DNA of 64,000 nt from Whitmania pigra (taxonomy: Eukaryota; Annelida; Clitellata; Hirudinida; Haemopidae): assembly GCA_021613335.1 (NCBI GenBank), contig JAJTWR010000452.1, positions 272,001-336,000 of the forward strand, in the 5' to 3' direction. Each line of letters starts with the position of its first letter. Positions within the stretch are counted from its first letter, which is position 1. The notes under the pieces were generated by a model, which had not been told where the DNA came from, searched no databases, and saw only the letters and a program-made list of their open reading frames with translations. A program made the position numbers and the translations under genes. Of this stretch, positions 14,206 to 49,803 are shown piece by piece.

Positions 14206-16640
14206 GCGTTTCTTTCGAGAATATTTCGTTTCCAGGAGAACCTCATCTTGTTCGAAATTGTTTGGCTGTTCCGACAGAACATCCCGACGTTTCCTTCATT
14301 TTTTGTAGTGTTGCAGTTGTCACGTTTGTGTTTGTCATTTAAAAGTTTCAGACGTGTCGCGTTTCTACTCGTTGGACCAGTTGGAATGAGCTTGCGAGGA
14401 ATTCTTTAGGCCTAATTGTTTGCCGGCGGATTATTTTAACTCGTTGTTTTCGATGTTTTGCTAAACTAATGTTACGATGTTATAGGAGAATTTTGCATCT
14501 GAACGAGAAACATTCGTCGCTCTGCCTGCTCAGTACTGATCTGGTTGTGTCTGCAATGAATCTTTAGATCGCCTCTTGCTATTAATCCCATTGAATTGAG
14601 ATGTAGATCTTCACTAAGGATATTTAGCTTACTGGTATGTTACATAGTTCGAGTATTAGTTGTATTCGTGGATGTGGGGCACTGCACGCCGTTCACTTTC
14701 TCCCACGACTTTGTGACTCATTGGGCGCATGGCACGCTTTAATACAATTTGAATTTACCGTTTAAAGGCTTGAATGACATGGTCATAAAGTTGCGAATAA
14801 TTCCTCAGTGTTGAGAGCCTCGCAAATGACCAGTTGTGAGATGTAGCTGATCTTTCAACTGTTTCAAATCGGTACAGCATATAGAGTTGCTGTCACTGCT
14901 GTTCGTGCGGTCGATTGTGGAGGTAGCTTCGTGTAGTGCAGCCCGAATAAGCGAGGACGGACATTAGGTAACATGGATGAACGCGTACATCGTCTATAAT
15001 GCCTACTGACTATTTGCGTGCTAATACGTGCAATTGCAACTTAGTCTGTTTTTTTCACTTTGAATAGGCTTGTGGCGGTTTTGCATGAATTTAACGGTGG
15101 GGCATCTCTAATTTCTCGGATGATAGACCGCCTTTGAGTCAGGAAGCGCGAGACGACAGATCATGCCAGTCCGTTACAACGAGTAAGAATGATAGCCTTT
15201 GTCTATATGTAAAGAATTTGAGCCGTATTATGCGTACTGTTGTAACTTGCCGAAAGTTAATGTTGAGAATCATGGTCAGGAAAGTTACATTTGAAGTGGC
15301 GCACCCGGTAACCAGGGGGTTTAAGGGTTGTAGCCCCAAGATTGTTAACGATAATGGTTAATTATATCTTACTGACAGTCTTTAATTATCGATATTTAAT
15401 AAATGTTATCGGCTTAACATTAGAGAAATCATCTCTGTTCTAAATTCGTGCTCCCGTCCCCAGAAAAATTTCTTAGTGCGCTTCTTCTGCACACTTCTCC
15501 GGTAAAGTGAACCTGGTTAGACAGGTTTTTGTAAAGTTTTTAAAGAACTCAGTAACTTCTAATATTAATTACTTTCATTCTAACACACATTGCACAGGAA
15601 AAGCCCTATTTCTATCAGTTAAACACATAACTAAAGCCGGGATGAGCTTACGAATGTTATCGTATCACAACAAGTGGACAACATTGTTTGATGCTATTGG
15701 ATAAAACAGTCACGTGGCGATGCAGAGTATATTACGAAGAATATTTTCACTAATGGATGAGTTTGAAGATAATTATTTCTAAGGAAGATAGACAGTACAA
15801 ACAGAGCTACATGAAATCACAGCTTCTTGAAATGAAGGGAGGTTCTATACAAACAATTAATTCATCTCAGAAAAAGAGGAGGTCGAGAAAGAGATTAAAT
15901 ACGAAAAAATAAAAGATTGTCTTACAAAAGTCCACGTGTTTACGCGTTGATAGGCATTTGTAAATTTACATGAACCAGCTCGAGAAAACCAGGCAAAAGG
16001 TAAGCAGTTAACTAATAATGATTATGATAATAATAGTCACAACAACAACGGCAATAATAATAATAATATTAATCGACGATGACATAAATTGCAAATAAAA
16101 TAAACAATAGTAATGAGCAAAAGTTGACAGAGAATAATAAATATGTTGATTAACAAATGAAATAAAGCCCAATCAAAGACCCCTTTCCTAATTTTGCCTT
16201 TCTGTCAAACAAGTACCTCGTTTTCTTGTGGCTCATTTCTGTAGCTCGAATATTGCTGTAAATTATAATTTATTTATTTATTATTTATTATGAACAATGC
16301 TAATATAATTGCAACATGTTAGTAATTAGTTTAAAGCACAGGAGAAATATTTAAAATCCTTAAATATATATTAAATATAAAATATTATTTAAATATAATT
16401 AAATAGACATAAATTCGGATATTAGGACTAAAAAGAGTGGTTATTACACAGATCCAGGTCTTCTTAACCACTATAAATAATTGTTATGTTATGTTAAATA
16501 AAAAATGTTAATATTTCAAGTTCACGACATCATTAAACTTTGAAATTTCCATTAGCATTAAAATTCATTTCATGTAAAAAGTTGACGAAAAAGTATTTCA
16601 TTTCCAATTTTAATGGATATCAGTTTTTCAAATCAAGTGG
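14206..16640 (+). other. DLD 3' UTR and intergenic stretch
   Basis: Downstream of the DLD stop the sequence is of moderate GC until about 15360, which may be a long 3' UTR. An AATAAA occurs near 15398, a candidate polyadenylation signal; the real end is not determined. From 15.4 to 16.64 kb I see no gene: short unsupported open frames and AT-rich tracts with a small AAT-rich patch near 16030-16080. Confidence 0.4.
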
Positions 16641-16648
16641 AGGCGAAA

Positions 16649-17055
16649 CAGTGGCGTACCAACGGTACTTGCCGCCCGGGTTGGTCATGGGATTTGTCGC
16701 CCCCTCACCCTCTTGACCGTTAATAATCTTTCAATATTAGGCACAAGATGGTATCTGTGTATGGAGCTCAAACGTTGAAGAGGTACATCGATTTTATCGT
16801 TTCCCGAAGCTTCCACAAATACTTCAATCGCTTTCTTTTGGCAAAGAACGCTTCTTTCTCACGACAATGTCTTTGATCATTCATTGATGGCTCGTTCGTG
16901 CATCAGTCGATGCGTGCTACGAAATACCAAATTTAAATCTGGTCAGATTCAAAGGACATAGCAGAAAAACGGGGCCAAAGGGGAGGACATTTTTTCAATT
17001 CTTTAATATTTACGTACTCCCTCAAAATGCCACGTACTCCCTTGGTACGCCACTG
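16649..17055. mobile_element. hAT-like MITE
   Basis: Terminal inverted repeats CAGTGGCGTACCAA...TTGGTACGCCACTG are flanked by a perfect 8-bp target duplication, AGGCGAAA, at 16641-16648 and 17056-17063. The element is 407 bp with no intact open frame. The CAG...CTG ends and 8-bp duplication are the hAT signature. Its ends resemble, but differ from, the hAT element at 4274. Confidence 0.9.
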
Positions 17056-17599
17056 AGGCGAAAAGCTGTGAAATAAATTTACAACGACAATTTTTAAGTG
17101 ACGTCATACGGCGTTGACAGATTGATTGAATTTTTCTGAATGAAATATGAAGCGGACATGTTAAGCCATGATTTCCTCGGGGAAGTTTGAACTTTTGACC
17201 TTACGGATCAACGATGAAAACATCCTTAGTCACCCTACATGCAAGGTTATTTTTAATTGGTCCATATGAAGAGGCAACTAAATATTAAACAACTAATAAT
17301 AATGCTAACAAAAAATAATCTTTAATGTACACTGAAAGTGCTCATATCTTTACTACAAAATCAATGATACGAATAACAATAGATTGTTTAAACATTTGAA
17401 AACCATCTCAAACAATTCAAATACAGTTTTTTCAGCTTGCCCAGCTCCACTAACACATTTGAAAATATTATGAATCTTCTTCGAATGTAGTAATAATTAA
17501 TATGAAATAATAATTATTATTATAATGCTGGACATTAATTACTATAATAATAATATAGCAATTAATTATTATAATTATTATTATAATGATAGAAATACC

Positions 17600-18725
17600 T
17601 TTCTTTTCAAGATCGAGTCCGACCTGGAACAGCAAGCCACAGAAGACCACACAACGTTGAAAGTTCTTCGCATGTATCCCACAAAATGTTGATTGTTGGA
17701 TTCTCAAATCAACATAAACACGTCAGCAATTAATTATTATCATTTATTAGCAATTTTCAATTTATAATCATTTCAATTTATAATTGTTTAATTACGGTGA
17801 ACGACGTTTTGTATATCTCAACAAGATATTAAATATAAATAATAACGTTTAATAATGTAATCCTATTATTAAGACGATATTAATGACAAAAAGAGATATT
17901 TACCACAATTATTAAGCAAGAAAGTGTTTCGTAAACAATGAAAAAATATAAGTGGCCATCAAAGTAATAACGAGAAACGGAAAGATTTTCATGACAAATT
18001 AAAGAAAGAAAAAATATGGACGCCAAGAATAACTCACTTTGAACGCCGTGAGAATTTTTTTCAAAAACAATCGTATTTATCCTGCTGTCGCGTTTGTCGG
18101 TCTTAATAAATTTTAACATTTTTTTAAAATTTGATGGATTGTAAGTTTTGTTATATTTATTTATCTTTTAATTAATTTTTTTATTATTTACATATAATGC
18201 GTTGGTAATGGAATGTTGAATAAATTATTAAACAAATTTTTAACCCATGTTATATGAGTGTCTTTGGTCCTGGTCTGGGATGGCTCACTTTCAGTTTCGT
18301 GTTTCTCAGGTGACCAAGTTTCGATCTTTTCATCTTTATCATCACAAACTGGAGAATTAGTAATGACTAACTTTAATGTGCGCTTTAAAGGAAAACCTTA
18401 ACTTCATTCAAGATTCACTCCAATCATTTTCCATATCAATCAAGTTCTACTTTAATTTCAGTTTTATTTACTTGATTCAATCAAATTGAAACTGAAATTT
18501 GTCTCAGCCAAATAAAATGATTGATTTCAATCAATTTCCATTTCAACCAAACCGCACATCAACCCGTTTCAACCTCTTCGTTGTTTTTGATCAGTTTCTT
18601 TCTTGAAGACCTCCGTTTCGACATGTTGCTGACAATCCAAGTGTCCTTCGTTGTCTGCCCTCCTTGACTTGTGACTCCTTTTCTTGTTGCCACTGGATAC
18701 TGAGTTGTTTGCACTGGAGTCCTTT
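17600..18725 (-). CDS. Possible alternative C-terminal exons of the Piccolo/Fife-like gene
   Basis: If the exon at 19080 splices at 18949 (TCAG|GTGAAC) instead of reading to its stop, a chain of candidate exons stays in phase: 18725-18564 (ERTPVQTTQYPVATRKG..., ending NNEEVE), 18348-18245 (CDDKDEKIETWSPEKHETE...), 18101-18038 (TDKRDSRINTIVFEKNSH...) and about 17695-17605 (a basic segment including VGYMRRTFNVVW). All have GT donors and AG acceptors. They are hydrophilic and basic; I see no second C2 domain. The end of this form is not located. Some may be chance frames, so they are listed separately from the main gene. Confidence 0.4.
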
Positions 18726-18889
18726 CTGAGACATTATTATGTAATGGTAGTTGTTATTAATGTTATTAATGCTGCGCGTGGTTTTCGGATGTTGTTGTTT
18801 ATTAATTAATTGCTCAGTTAATATCAGTTTGATGCAAATATGTTTTAATATAGAAATCTCCATGGAATCCTGATGGACAAACGCGATAC

Positions 18890-42752
<23,863 letters not shown>

Positions 42753-45446
42753 CTTTATCTTTTTTTTTACTCAAGAGACAACAGTATTATGAAAATCTCG
42801 TCTCTACGTTTTTTAGTTTCCTGTCACTCGGAAACACAACGAAAACCTTCGGCACATTTTACCGACAAGGACGTAAAAAAAGCCCAGAGACGATGCAGTC
42901 GAGGCAGCGCAAGACACACTGGGCCCGGTGTTGCCTTCCCCTTCGTTTATATTGCACACAATTGTGCAATTGCATGGCGTGCCGCAGCTCTACATTCGCG
43001 GTTGAAAATTAGTGGAAGGACTCCATTTTAATGATGAACGTCATCGTACATAGCACATAGAGACTGGTTTTCCAACAACAACAGCAGCTACAGCTGCAAC
43101 AACAACAACAACAACAGTTTCACTTTCAGGTTCTCTTGAGAAACAGAGCTCGTAAAATGATCCCGGTGCCATTTGACTGCACCTTGATGGTTCATTTGTT
43201 CACCCCCTGAGGTTCACTTCCGGGACTATATTCATCGCCAGATGAGGTAACACGTGTTGTTCTTGTTGCTAATTAAAAGTTTTATTAGGAAAAAATGCTA
43301 ACCTTAAATGTTCCACCCTTTTTCCAGCGTGCATTGCAATTTTAGAGTGTCGGATTAAATTATGTCTGAAAAATTGTTCATAAACGTCTTATAAATTCTT
43401 CTTGACTCCGTATTCGTAGACGTATGCGGAAAAAAATTATTTATTAAAATATCGATTTTGGGTAAAACTTCGATTAATGATGATGATGATGTTGATGACG
43501 ATGTCTTTTTATTTTTTAGCCTTTATTTAGTCTGACAAACTCTAAAAATATTAATTAACATATTTACTAAGTTGAAATATTTATAAATAGAGAATTTGTT
43601 AAAATTAATAAATAAATGAATTAATAAATATATTTCTTAAAGTGAAATGACCCAGACCCGTTTTTAAGGGGGTTTACAGGTTCAAACCCCCCATAAATAT
43701 TAAAAAAGGATCTCAATTTAAAAATTTATTGATTTATCACAAAATCATAAAATCTTAAAACCACCTTTATTTATTATTATTACCAATTGATTGTTATTTT
43801 GATAAATAACAAAAGGAACCTCCCCCAAATTAATTTCAGGCTATAAGGCCTGAAATGACCGCAGAACGACTGAGAGAATTGCTTATCTAAAAAGTTAACG
43901 CCATCTCATTGTCAGAGGACACAAAATGTGGCCTGAAATACGTTCAGAAGATGAATAATAACTCAATCCATGAACTGGAAAGAAGTGAATGATGCCTCCA
44001 TCAGAATTACTTGTCTTCTTTCACACGGAAGCCATTTGTTATTGACGGATGTATTTATTTCTCTTTTTCAGTACATCATGTCAACGAAATCACTAGCTGC
44101 TTGCTGTCTTTGTCTTTGTATGTTACAAATGCATTTTCAGAAGCTGAGATGATCAATGACTATGTTAGCCGTTAACCTAAAATCATTTTTTTGTGTTGAA
44201 CTTTTTCAGCTACCTTGGACCTTAGAGTTAAATTGTTCTGATACATTGTTACAAAAGTTTTGTTCCAAATGGGACAAAGCATTTGTTCGTATTTATTAAC
44301 GTTTTCAAATACGGATCAGACATTTTTGATCTGAGGGGAGACATCATTGGAATAGACTCAGAAGCGCAATGTCGGTTCCCCGTCCTTTAACATTTTTAAT
44401 TTCGCATCCAGTTTTGATCATTTTGTGCTCATCCCTCTTCCACACTCAACATTACCATTTTGGCTTTCCTCTATTTGCGCCAGTGAATTAACATTAACCT
44501 AACCACCTTTCATACTCGATGTGATCTGCTGTTACCAACCTTCCTCAGAGAATTATTCCACGCGTGTAACAGAATCATCGTCACTGGAAGTAAAGTAAAT
44601 TAGAGTTTAGAATAAAAGCGCACGTAATAAAAATGTAAAAAACACCATGCAAATAATCCTTGAAAACTTTCGAGCAAGGGATGGAAGAAAAATTTAATTT
44701 TAGACACATCTGAATCTCTCAATGTTATTTCCAAGTTTTTTTTTCCAATTTCCAATGCGAAAATTATTCCCAAAAATTCTTAAATTAAACCAGCAACACT
44801 AAAAGTTTTTGAAATGAATGAATGAATGTCATCGTACAAAGCACATGGAGGTTGGTGTTCCATTGAGTCTTCGAAAGCAGTACAAATCTAATGGGATCGT
44901 TCCATGCTTATAAAAACTTCAATCCAATAAATTACATAAAGCCACAAGGTACTGCTCCTTAATCCATCATATTCATGGACCAATTCAAATCAGATAAAGC
45001 AATTCGTCATCACATCTCTGATAAAAAAAAAGCAGCATCTTAAACAGTCGACAAATTTAGAATATAAGTTGATATCGCATTGCAGGCATGGACATCACAG
45101 AAAAGTCTCTTGGTGAAAGTGATCTAAAGACCAAAAGGAAGCACAATAGGACCAGCTGATGCAGGGTCAGTTATATCAGAGAATGTAGAAGGTATGAATT
45201 TGGTACAGCAATATGATTTTATATGAAATTATATATAGATTAGATACTGTAGGTGAAATTGCAAGTGACTTGCTCCAACAATTTTAATTTTTACAATTTT
45301 TAAATTATACAATTTTAAAATTTTTTAAATTTAATATTTTAAATATTTTAAAAATTAGTATTGAACTTTTGTATTTCACGTATTGCTTCTTTGTGATGGA
45401 ATTTAAGAAGTATTAACTTTTAATCATTTCATTCAGTTGGTTAGTG
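42753..45446. other. Upstream region of the Piccolo/Fife-like gene; no gene seen
   Basis: It must contain the promoter and 5' UTR of the Piccolo/Fife-like gene (start codon 42752, reading left). A short CAACAA-rich patch lies at 43075-43125 and a GATGATGATG run near 43475. The rest (43.2-45.4 kb) is AT-rich, without convincing exons on either strand. Confidence 0.4.
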
Positions 45447-46119
45447 AATGGATTTTCACATTGATTGCGCACTGCCAGGGCATTTGCCTTCCCCCTGAGT
45501 GAAAGTTTTACCAGAATTTTTGTGAAAAGAAAAAAAGCACTTGAATGAACTCAGTTTTTGCTAGGATTTGTCCCCTAAAACAACCTCCCGTAAAGGTGTT
45601 ATGATATTTGTTTCTAAAATTTGGTGGTGAATGGTTTCGATGGTTATACAAGATTAAATGACAAGGAAATCTGCAAGACTTTTTTTGGAACCCTTACAAT
45701 AAATGGAAAATCACATCCCAAATAAAATTCTATCTTCTTCAAAATCAAAACAACTCCACATAGTCTTATCAACAAAAATGGTCACATCGCATTCAAAACT
45801 GCTCTCCAAAGACAGTTCAATCAGAATCACACATTTTAATAATGGAATGTGAACCAACTAGAAACAAACAAGGTGGCTGTTATTCTGCTCTTGTTCTTTT
45901 GTCTTGACTTCTTGATGTTCCATCAGACTCCTGAAATTTATAAATATTTATTTTTTTTTATTAAGGGTAAAACATATATTTCAGTACTGCAGACCTCCAT
46001 TTGGATGCACCCAACAAACAATGACATTAAATCAGCATGACTCAAACAGAAATTAATCTAAATCAGATCTAACTAGATCAGATTGTCTTAATCAGAATAT
46101 TTTATTTACTTGTGGATCT

Positions 46120-47475
46120 TCATCTTGGGCTCTCCTCTTTGTTGATGTCTGGTTTCCTCTTAATTAGAAAATTAATAAATATGTAATTAACTATTAAAAG
46201 ACATCCAATCAACCAAATGTAAAAAATAATAATGTTTGCAACTCCTTGGCTTATATGGAAGCACAAATAAAACATGTCTTACCTCAACTGATCCCCTCCA
46301 CCCGATGTTTCACCTTGATCTGACGGATGATTCACCTCAGGGGCTTCGACCCTGTCAGTCTGCACTGGAGGAACATCCTGGAAATAATTTTAAAATGTGA
46401 ATAAAGGTGATATCATATCCACGCTTAAGCATCTTTAATCGATACCTGGTCTTGAAATGAAACCCTGATAAGTCCTTCTTGGAAACTTGCTGAACAAAAC
46501 TGCAGGAAAAGTGGCATCTAAACCTTCAGTCAAATTTGCAGTCACATTTGCAGCCAAATTTGAAAAAACATTTTCAATCATTTTCACATTTGCAGTCACA
46601 TTTGCAGCCAAATTTGCAGCCAAAATTGTAGCCAAATTTGCAAAGACATTTCTAGCCAAACTTGTAACCCCGTTGACTGCATCGTGCATCTTCAAAGTTA
46701 AACAAAAACAGATTAAGGCAATCAAGAAATGAAATGACCCAAGAAAATTAAATATGCAAACCAATTTAGTGTGAGATTCCTTCAACTGTCTATTTTTCAA
46801 TTCCAGGTCCTCGATCTTCTTGTTCTGCTCGGTAACCTGAATTATCAAATGCTCTGAACGTAATGCCTCATCTTTATGGCGAGCATTCTCTTTTTCAAGT
46901 CGATTCACTGCAGCTTGAAGCTTGAGGATGTCTTCATGTTTGTTCAACATATCCCCAGTTATTTTCGCAACTCTTTCTTGTAAAGTCCAATTAAATGTAC
47001 TTTCTTTGTCCAGCTTTCTTTCCAGATAATCTATTCTAGCCTGAAGACTAGAAGCTTTCTCCTTCATGGCATGATTCTCCTCTTCTAAATTCTCATTAAC
47101 TGTGTTTTTTTCTTCCAGCATTTCTTCAAGTCTATTTATTGTAGCCTGAAGATTAAAAGCTTTCTCCTTCATGGCATCATTGTTCTTTCGTAAGTTCTCA
47201 TTCACCGTGTTATATTCATTCAGCATTTCCCGCAGATCTTTAACAGTCTTTCCTACTTGACTTATTCGCTTTTCTTCTTGACTTATTCGCTTTTCTTCTT
47301 GACTTATTCGCTTTTCTTCTTCTGTTACAAATTCCTGTGAAAAACAGCATGTAAAACTAATGCCCATTTATCTTGTCATCACAATTACAATGAAATTAAA
47401 TCATATAAATAAATAGAAAAAAATATAGGGATACAAATATTTGTAAACATTAATTCTCACCTTCAAAGCATTCAT
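46120..47475 (-). pseudogene. Coiled-coil gene, copy 1a (start weakened, C-terminus frameshifted)
   Basis: Exons 47475-47461, 47335-46762, 46689-46446 and two further exons ending near 46120. The first exon of its relatives begins ATGGCTCAT; here that ATG is ATA, leaving only a later Met (MNALK). Exon 2 has the heptapeptide EEKRISQ three times and about 170 residues of heptad-rich coiled coil (NEYNTVNENLRKNNDAMKEK). Exon 3 has Ala/Asn/Val repeats (LAANLAANVTANV). Exon 3 is one base longer than in copy 2 (a T in the GCAGTTTTG run), so splicing to exon 4 reaches a stop at once; intron read-through also stops near 46435. The longer coil suggests a functional ancestor. I do not recognise the family. 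Confidence 0.65.
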
Positions 47476-47782
47476 TTGAGCTATGGAAATAAAAATCAAC
47501 ATTCCATTAAACTAACAGCATGATAATGGGGCAGAAAAGATTATTTATAATTTAAATAAAATTTGTAATCTCATAGTAAAATAAAATTATTAAAATTTCC
47601 TTAAAATAAAGTTTTATGTGATTAGCATGAATTGATGACTATCATGGGTTGGTCAAACAATCAAGTGGGGGTTACAATTACAAAAATTACATTCAAATTT
47701 AAAATTAAAAATGAAAAATCATGGCATCTCTTAGTCAAAGAATCCTGAACTAAGACTTTCACTTAAATGCTTGATACATTGT

Positions 47783-48604
47783 TTACAGCTCTCTAGAGTG
47801 GAACCTTACACCCATACCATTTATAGTTGATTCTGATGATGATGATGTTGCTGGCACCATTCTTCTGCCCCTGTCACTTGCACTGCTGGGGTTCGTTCTG
47901 TTGCCATCTTCATCACCCTAATAAATAACAAAAATCACAGAATTATAATCCATAAACTAAAAATTATAACCAAAGAATGTATCTTCATACTTCTGTGACC
48001 GTCACAGGAAAGACAACAAATTCTTGAATGTGCCTATTATCATTCACTTGAGCGTGAAGACTGCAGATTTCTGCATGTTTTATCGACATTTCCTGATATA
48101 CTTCAATAACTCTTTCATCTTTCCGTTTTTGTTCTACTGTAAACACCCTTTCTTTACTTTGAAACACCTCCTTTAAACTCTTTATCTTTATCTCATTATC
48201 TTTTTGTAAATTCTCATTCATTGTATTTCTTTCGTTCAGCATTTCTTCCAGCTCATTTATTCTTGCCTGAAGATTAGAAGCTTCCTCCTTCATGGCATCA
48301 TTGTTCTTTTGTAAGTTCTCATTCACCGTGTTATATTCATTCAGCATTTCCCGCAGATCTTTAACAGTCTTTCCTACTTGACTTATTCGCTTTTCTTCTT
48401 GACTTATTCGCTTTTCTTCTTGACTTATTCGCTTTTCTTCTTCTGTTACAAATTCCTGTGAAAAACAGCATGTAAAACTAATGCCCATTTATCTTGTCAT
48501 CACAATTACAATGAAATTAAATCATATAAATAAATTCATACATCATAGGGATACAAATATTTGTAAACATTGATTCTCACCTCCAAAGCATTCAAATGAG
48601 CCAT
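47783..48604 (-). CDS. Coiled-coil gene, copy 1b, with a C-terminal tail shared with the eIF3a-like genes
   Basis: Three exons (48604-48581, 48455-47991, 47917-47783) close in frame at 207 residues. Start MAHLNALE, then EFVTEEEKRISQ with three EEKRISQ heptapeptides, then a coiled coil (MLNEYNTVNENLQKNNDAMK, SIKHAEICSLHAQVN). The same exon then switches without a splice site into [17 protein letters not shown], and the last exon is [20 protein letters not shown]...HSREL. These last parts are the same as the end of the eIF3a-like genes at 48903 and 55232. It is therefore a hybrid of the coiled-coil N-terminus and the eIF3a-like tail. Probably cytosolic; no signal peptide or membrane segment. 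Function unknown. Confidence 0.7.
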
Positions 48605-48902
48605 GGAAATAAAAATCAACATTCCATTAAACTAACAGCATGATAATGGGGTAGAAAAGATTATTTATAATTTAAATAAAATTTGTAATCTCATAGTAAA
48701 ATAAAATTATTAAAATTTCCTTAAAATAAAGTTTTATGTGATTAGCATGAATTGATGACTATCATGGGTTGGTCAAACAATCAAGTGGGGGTTACAATTA
48801 CAAAAATTACATTCAAATTTAAAATTAAAAGTGAAAAATCATGGCATCTCTTAGTCAAAGAATGCTGAACTAAGACTTTCACTTAAATGCTTGATACATT
48901 GT

Positions 48903-49737
48903 TTACAGCTCTCTAGAGTGGAACCCTATACCCATACCATTTATAGTTGATTCTGATGATGATGATGTTGCTGGCACCATTCTTCTGCCCCTGTCACTTG
49001 CACTGCTGGGGTTCGTTCTGTTGCCATCTTCATCACCCTAATAAATAACAAAAATCACAGAATTATAATCCATAAACTAAAAATTATAACCAAAGAATGT
49101 ATCTTCATACTTCTGTGACCGTCACAGGAAAGACAACAAATTCTTGAATGTGCCTATTATCATAGCACTGTGTCCTAAAAGGAAACATTAGTCAGTACAA
49201 AAGCCAAAAAACATTTGTTGCAATCACATACCACTGAGAAATCGTTTGGTAAACTTGAGAGCTCTAAAAATACAAATAATTGTTCCAAACAAGCTCCCCA
49301 TCAAGAGCATGCAACAAAACTTGGCTTACCTGCTTCAGGAATCTGACAATGGTGACATCCTGAAGCACTGACACATATTGTGCAAATTCTTCCTTCGTCG
49401 AAAGAAATTGTAGACAAGCCTCGACCTTGTTTGCAAGCTCTGTAGGGTGGAACTCAACCTCCAAGAGATTGTACAGGTCAACCAACTCAGGGTAGACATA
49501 CTGGAGTATGTTATGTTTCAGCTGTTGGCAAAATTTTGAAATAGATCAAGTAATGTCACTAATATATACTGTAATATACACTGAGTCCATGTCAATAAAG
49601 GGATGTCAATTTAATTACCACATCTCTAATGAGGGAGCTCCTTGAAGGAAGGGTATTATAAGAGAGGAGAGTTGCAAGCTTCTTTTGTTTTTCTAGACCA
49701 CTGTCATCAACATAAATGATGTGATCATTCTGATACC
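48903..49737 (-). pseudogene. eIF3a-derived gene, copy 1, truncated at 5' end
   Basis: Exons about 49737-49621, 49521-49330, 49263-49232, 49174-49111 and 49037-48903 are in phase. The first codes for [20 protein letters not shown], the second for [20 protein letters not shown] and [10 protein letters not shown], the third for [10 protein letters not shown]. All correspond to the segment of eIF3 subunit a before its PCI domain. After ISQW the eIF3a similarity stops, and the protein continues [20 protein letters not shown] and [12 protein letters not shown]...HSREL. Exons further 5' are missing: similarity to copy 2 ends at 49752, where unrelated DNA (a RANBP3 intron) begins. Without a start it is most likely dead. 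Confidence 0.75.
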
Positions 49738-49803
49738 TTTCAGAAGACAATGAAATTTATAGAGTACTCAGGTCAAGAATGGTCCTCTAAAGGAAGAATG
49801 CAG

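Larger units (their letters stand above)
45447..49752. repeat. Segmental duplication, copy 1
   Basis: Nearly identical to 53028-56075, starting at AATGGATTTTCACATTG and ending at AGAAGACAATG. Long stretches differ by only a few percent. Copy 1 is longer because a segment is repeated inside it: the block at about 47335 recurs at about 48455, offset 1,120 bp. Gene content, all on the minus strand: two coiled-coil genes and a truncated eIF3a-like gene. Its right edge falls within sequence joined to an intron of RANBP3. Confidence 0.93.

Noticed and set aside
46690..46762. Apparent membrane segment (VCIFNFLGSFHFLIALICF) in coiled-coil copy 1a
   Set aside because: It is a T-rich GT-AG intron (GTTTGC...TTTGAAG). 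Copy 2 has a one-base difference there that breaks the frame, while splicing keeps both copies in phase.
47335..47370. MGISFTCCFSQ as N-terminus of the coiled-coil proteins
   Set aside because: It is intron sequence ending in a TTTTTCACAG acceptor; the exon starts at EFVTEEEK and the true start is in the short upstream exon MAHLNALE.
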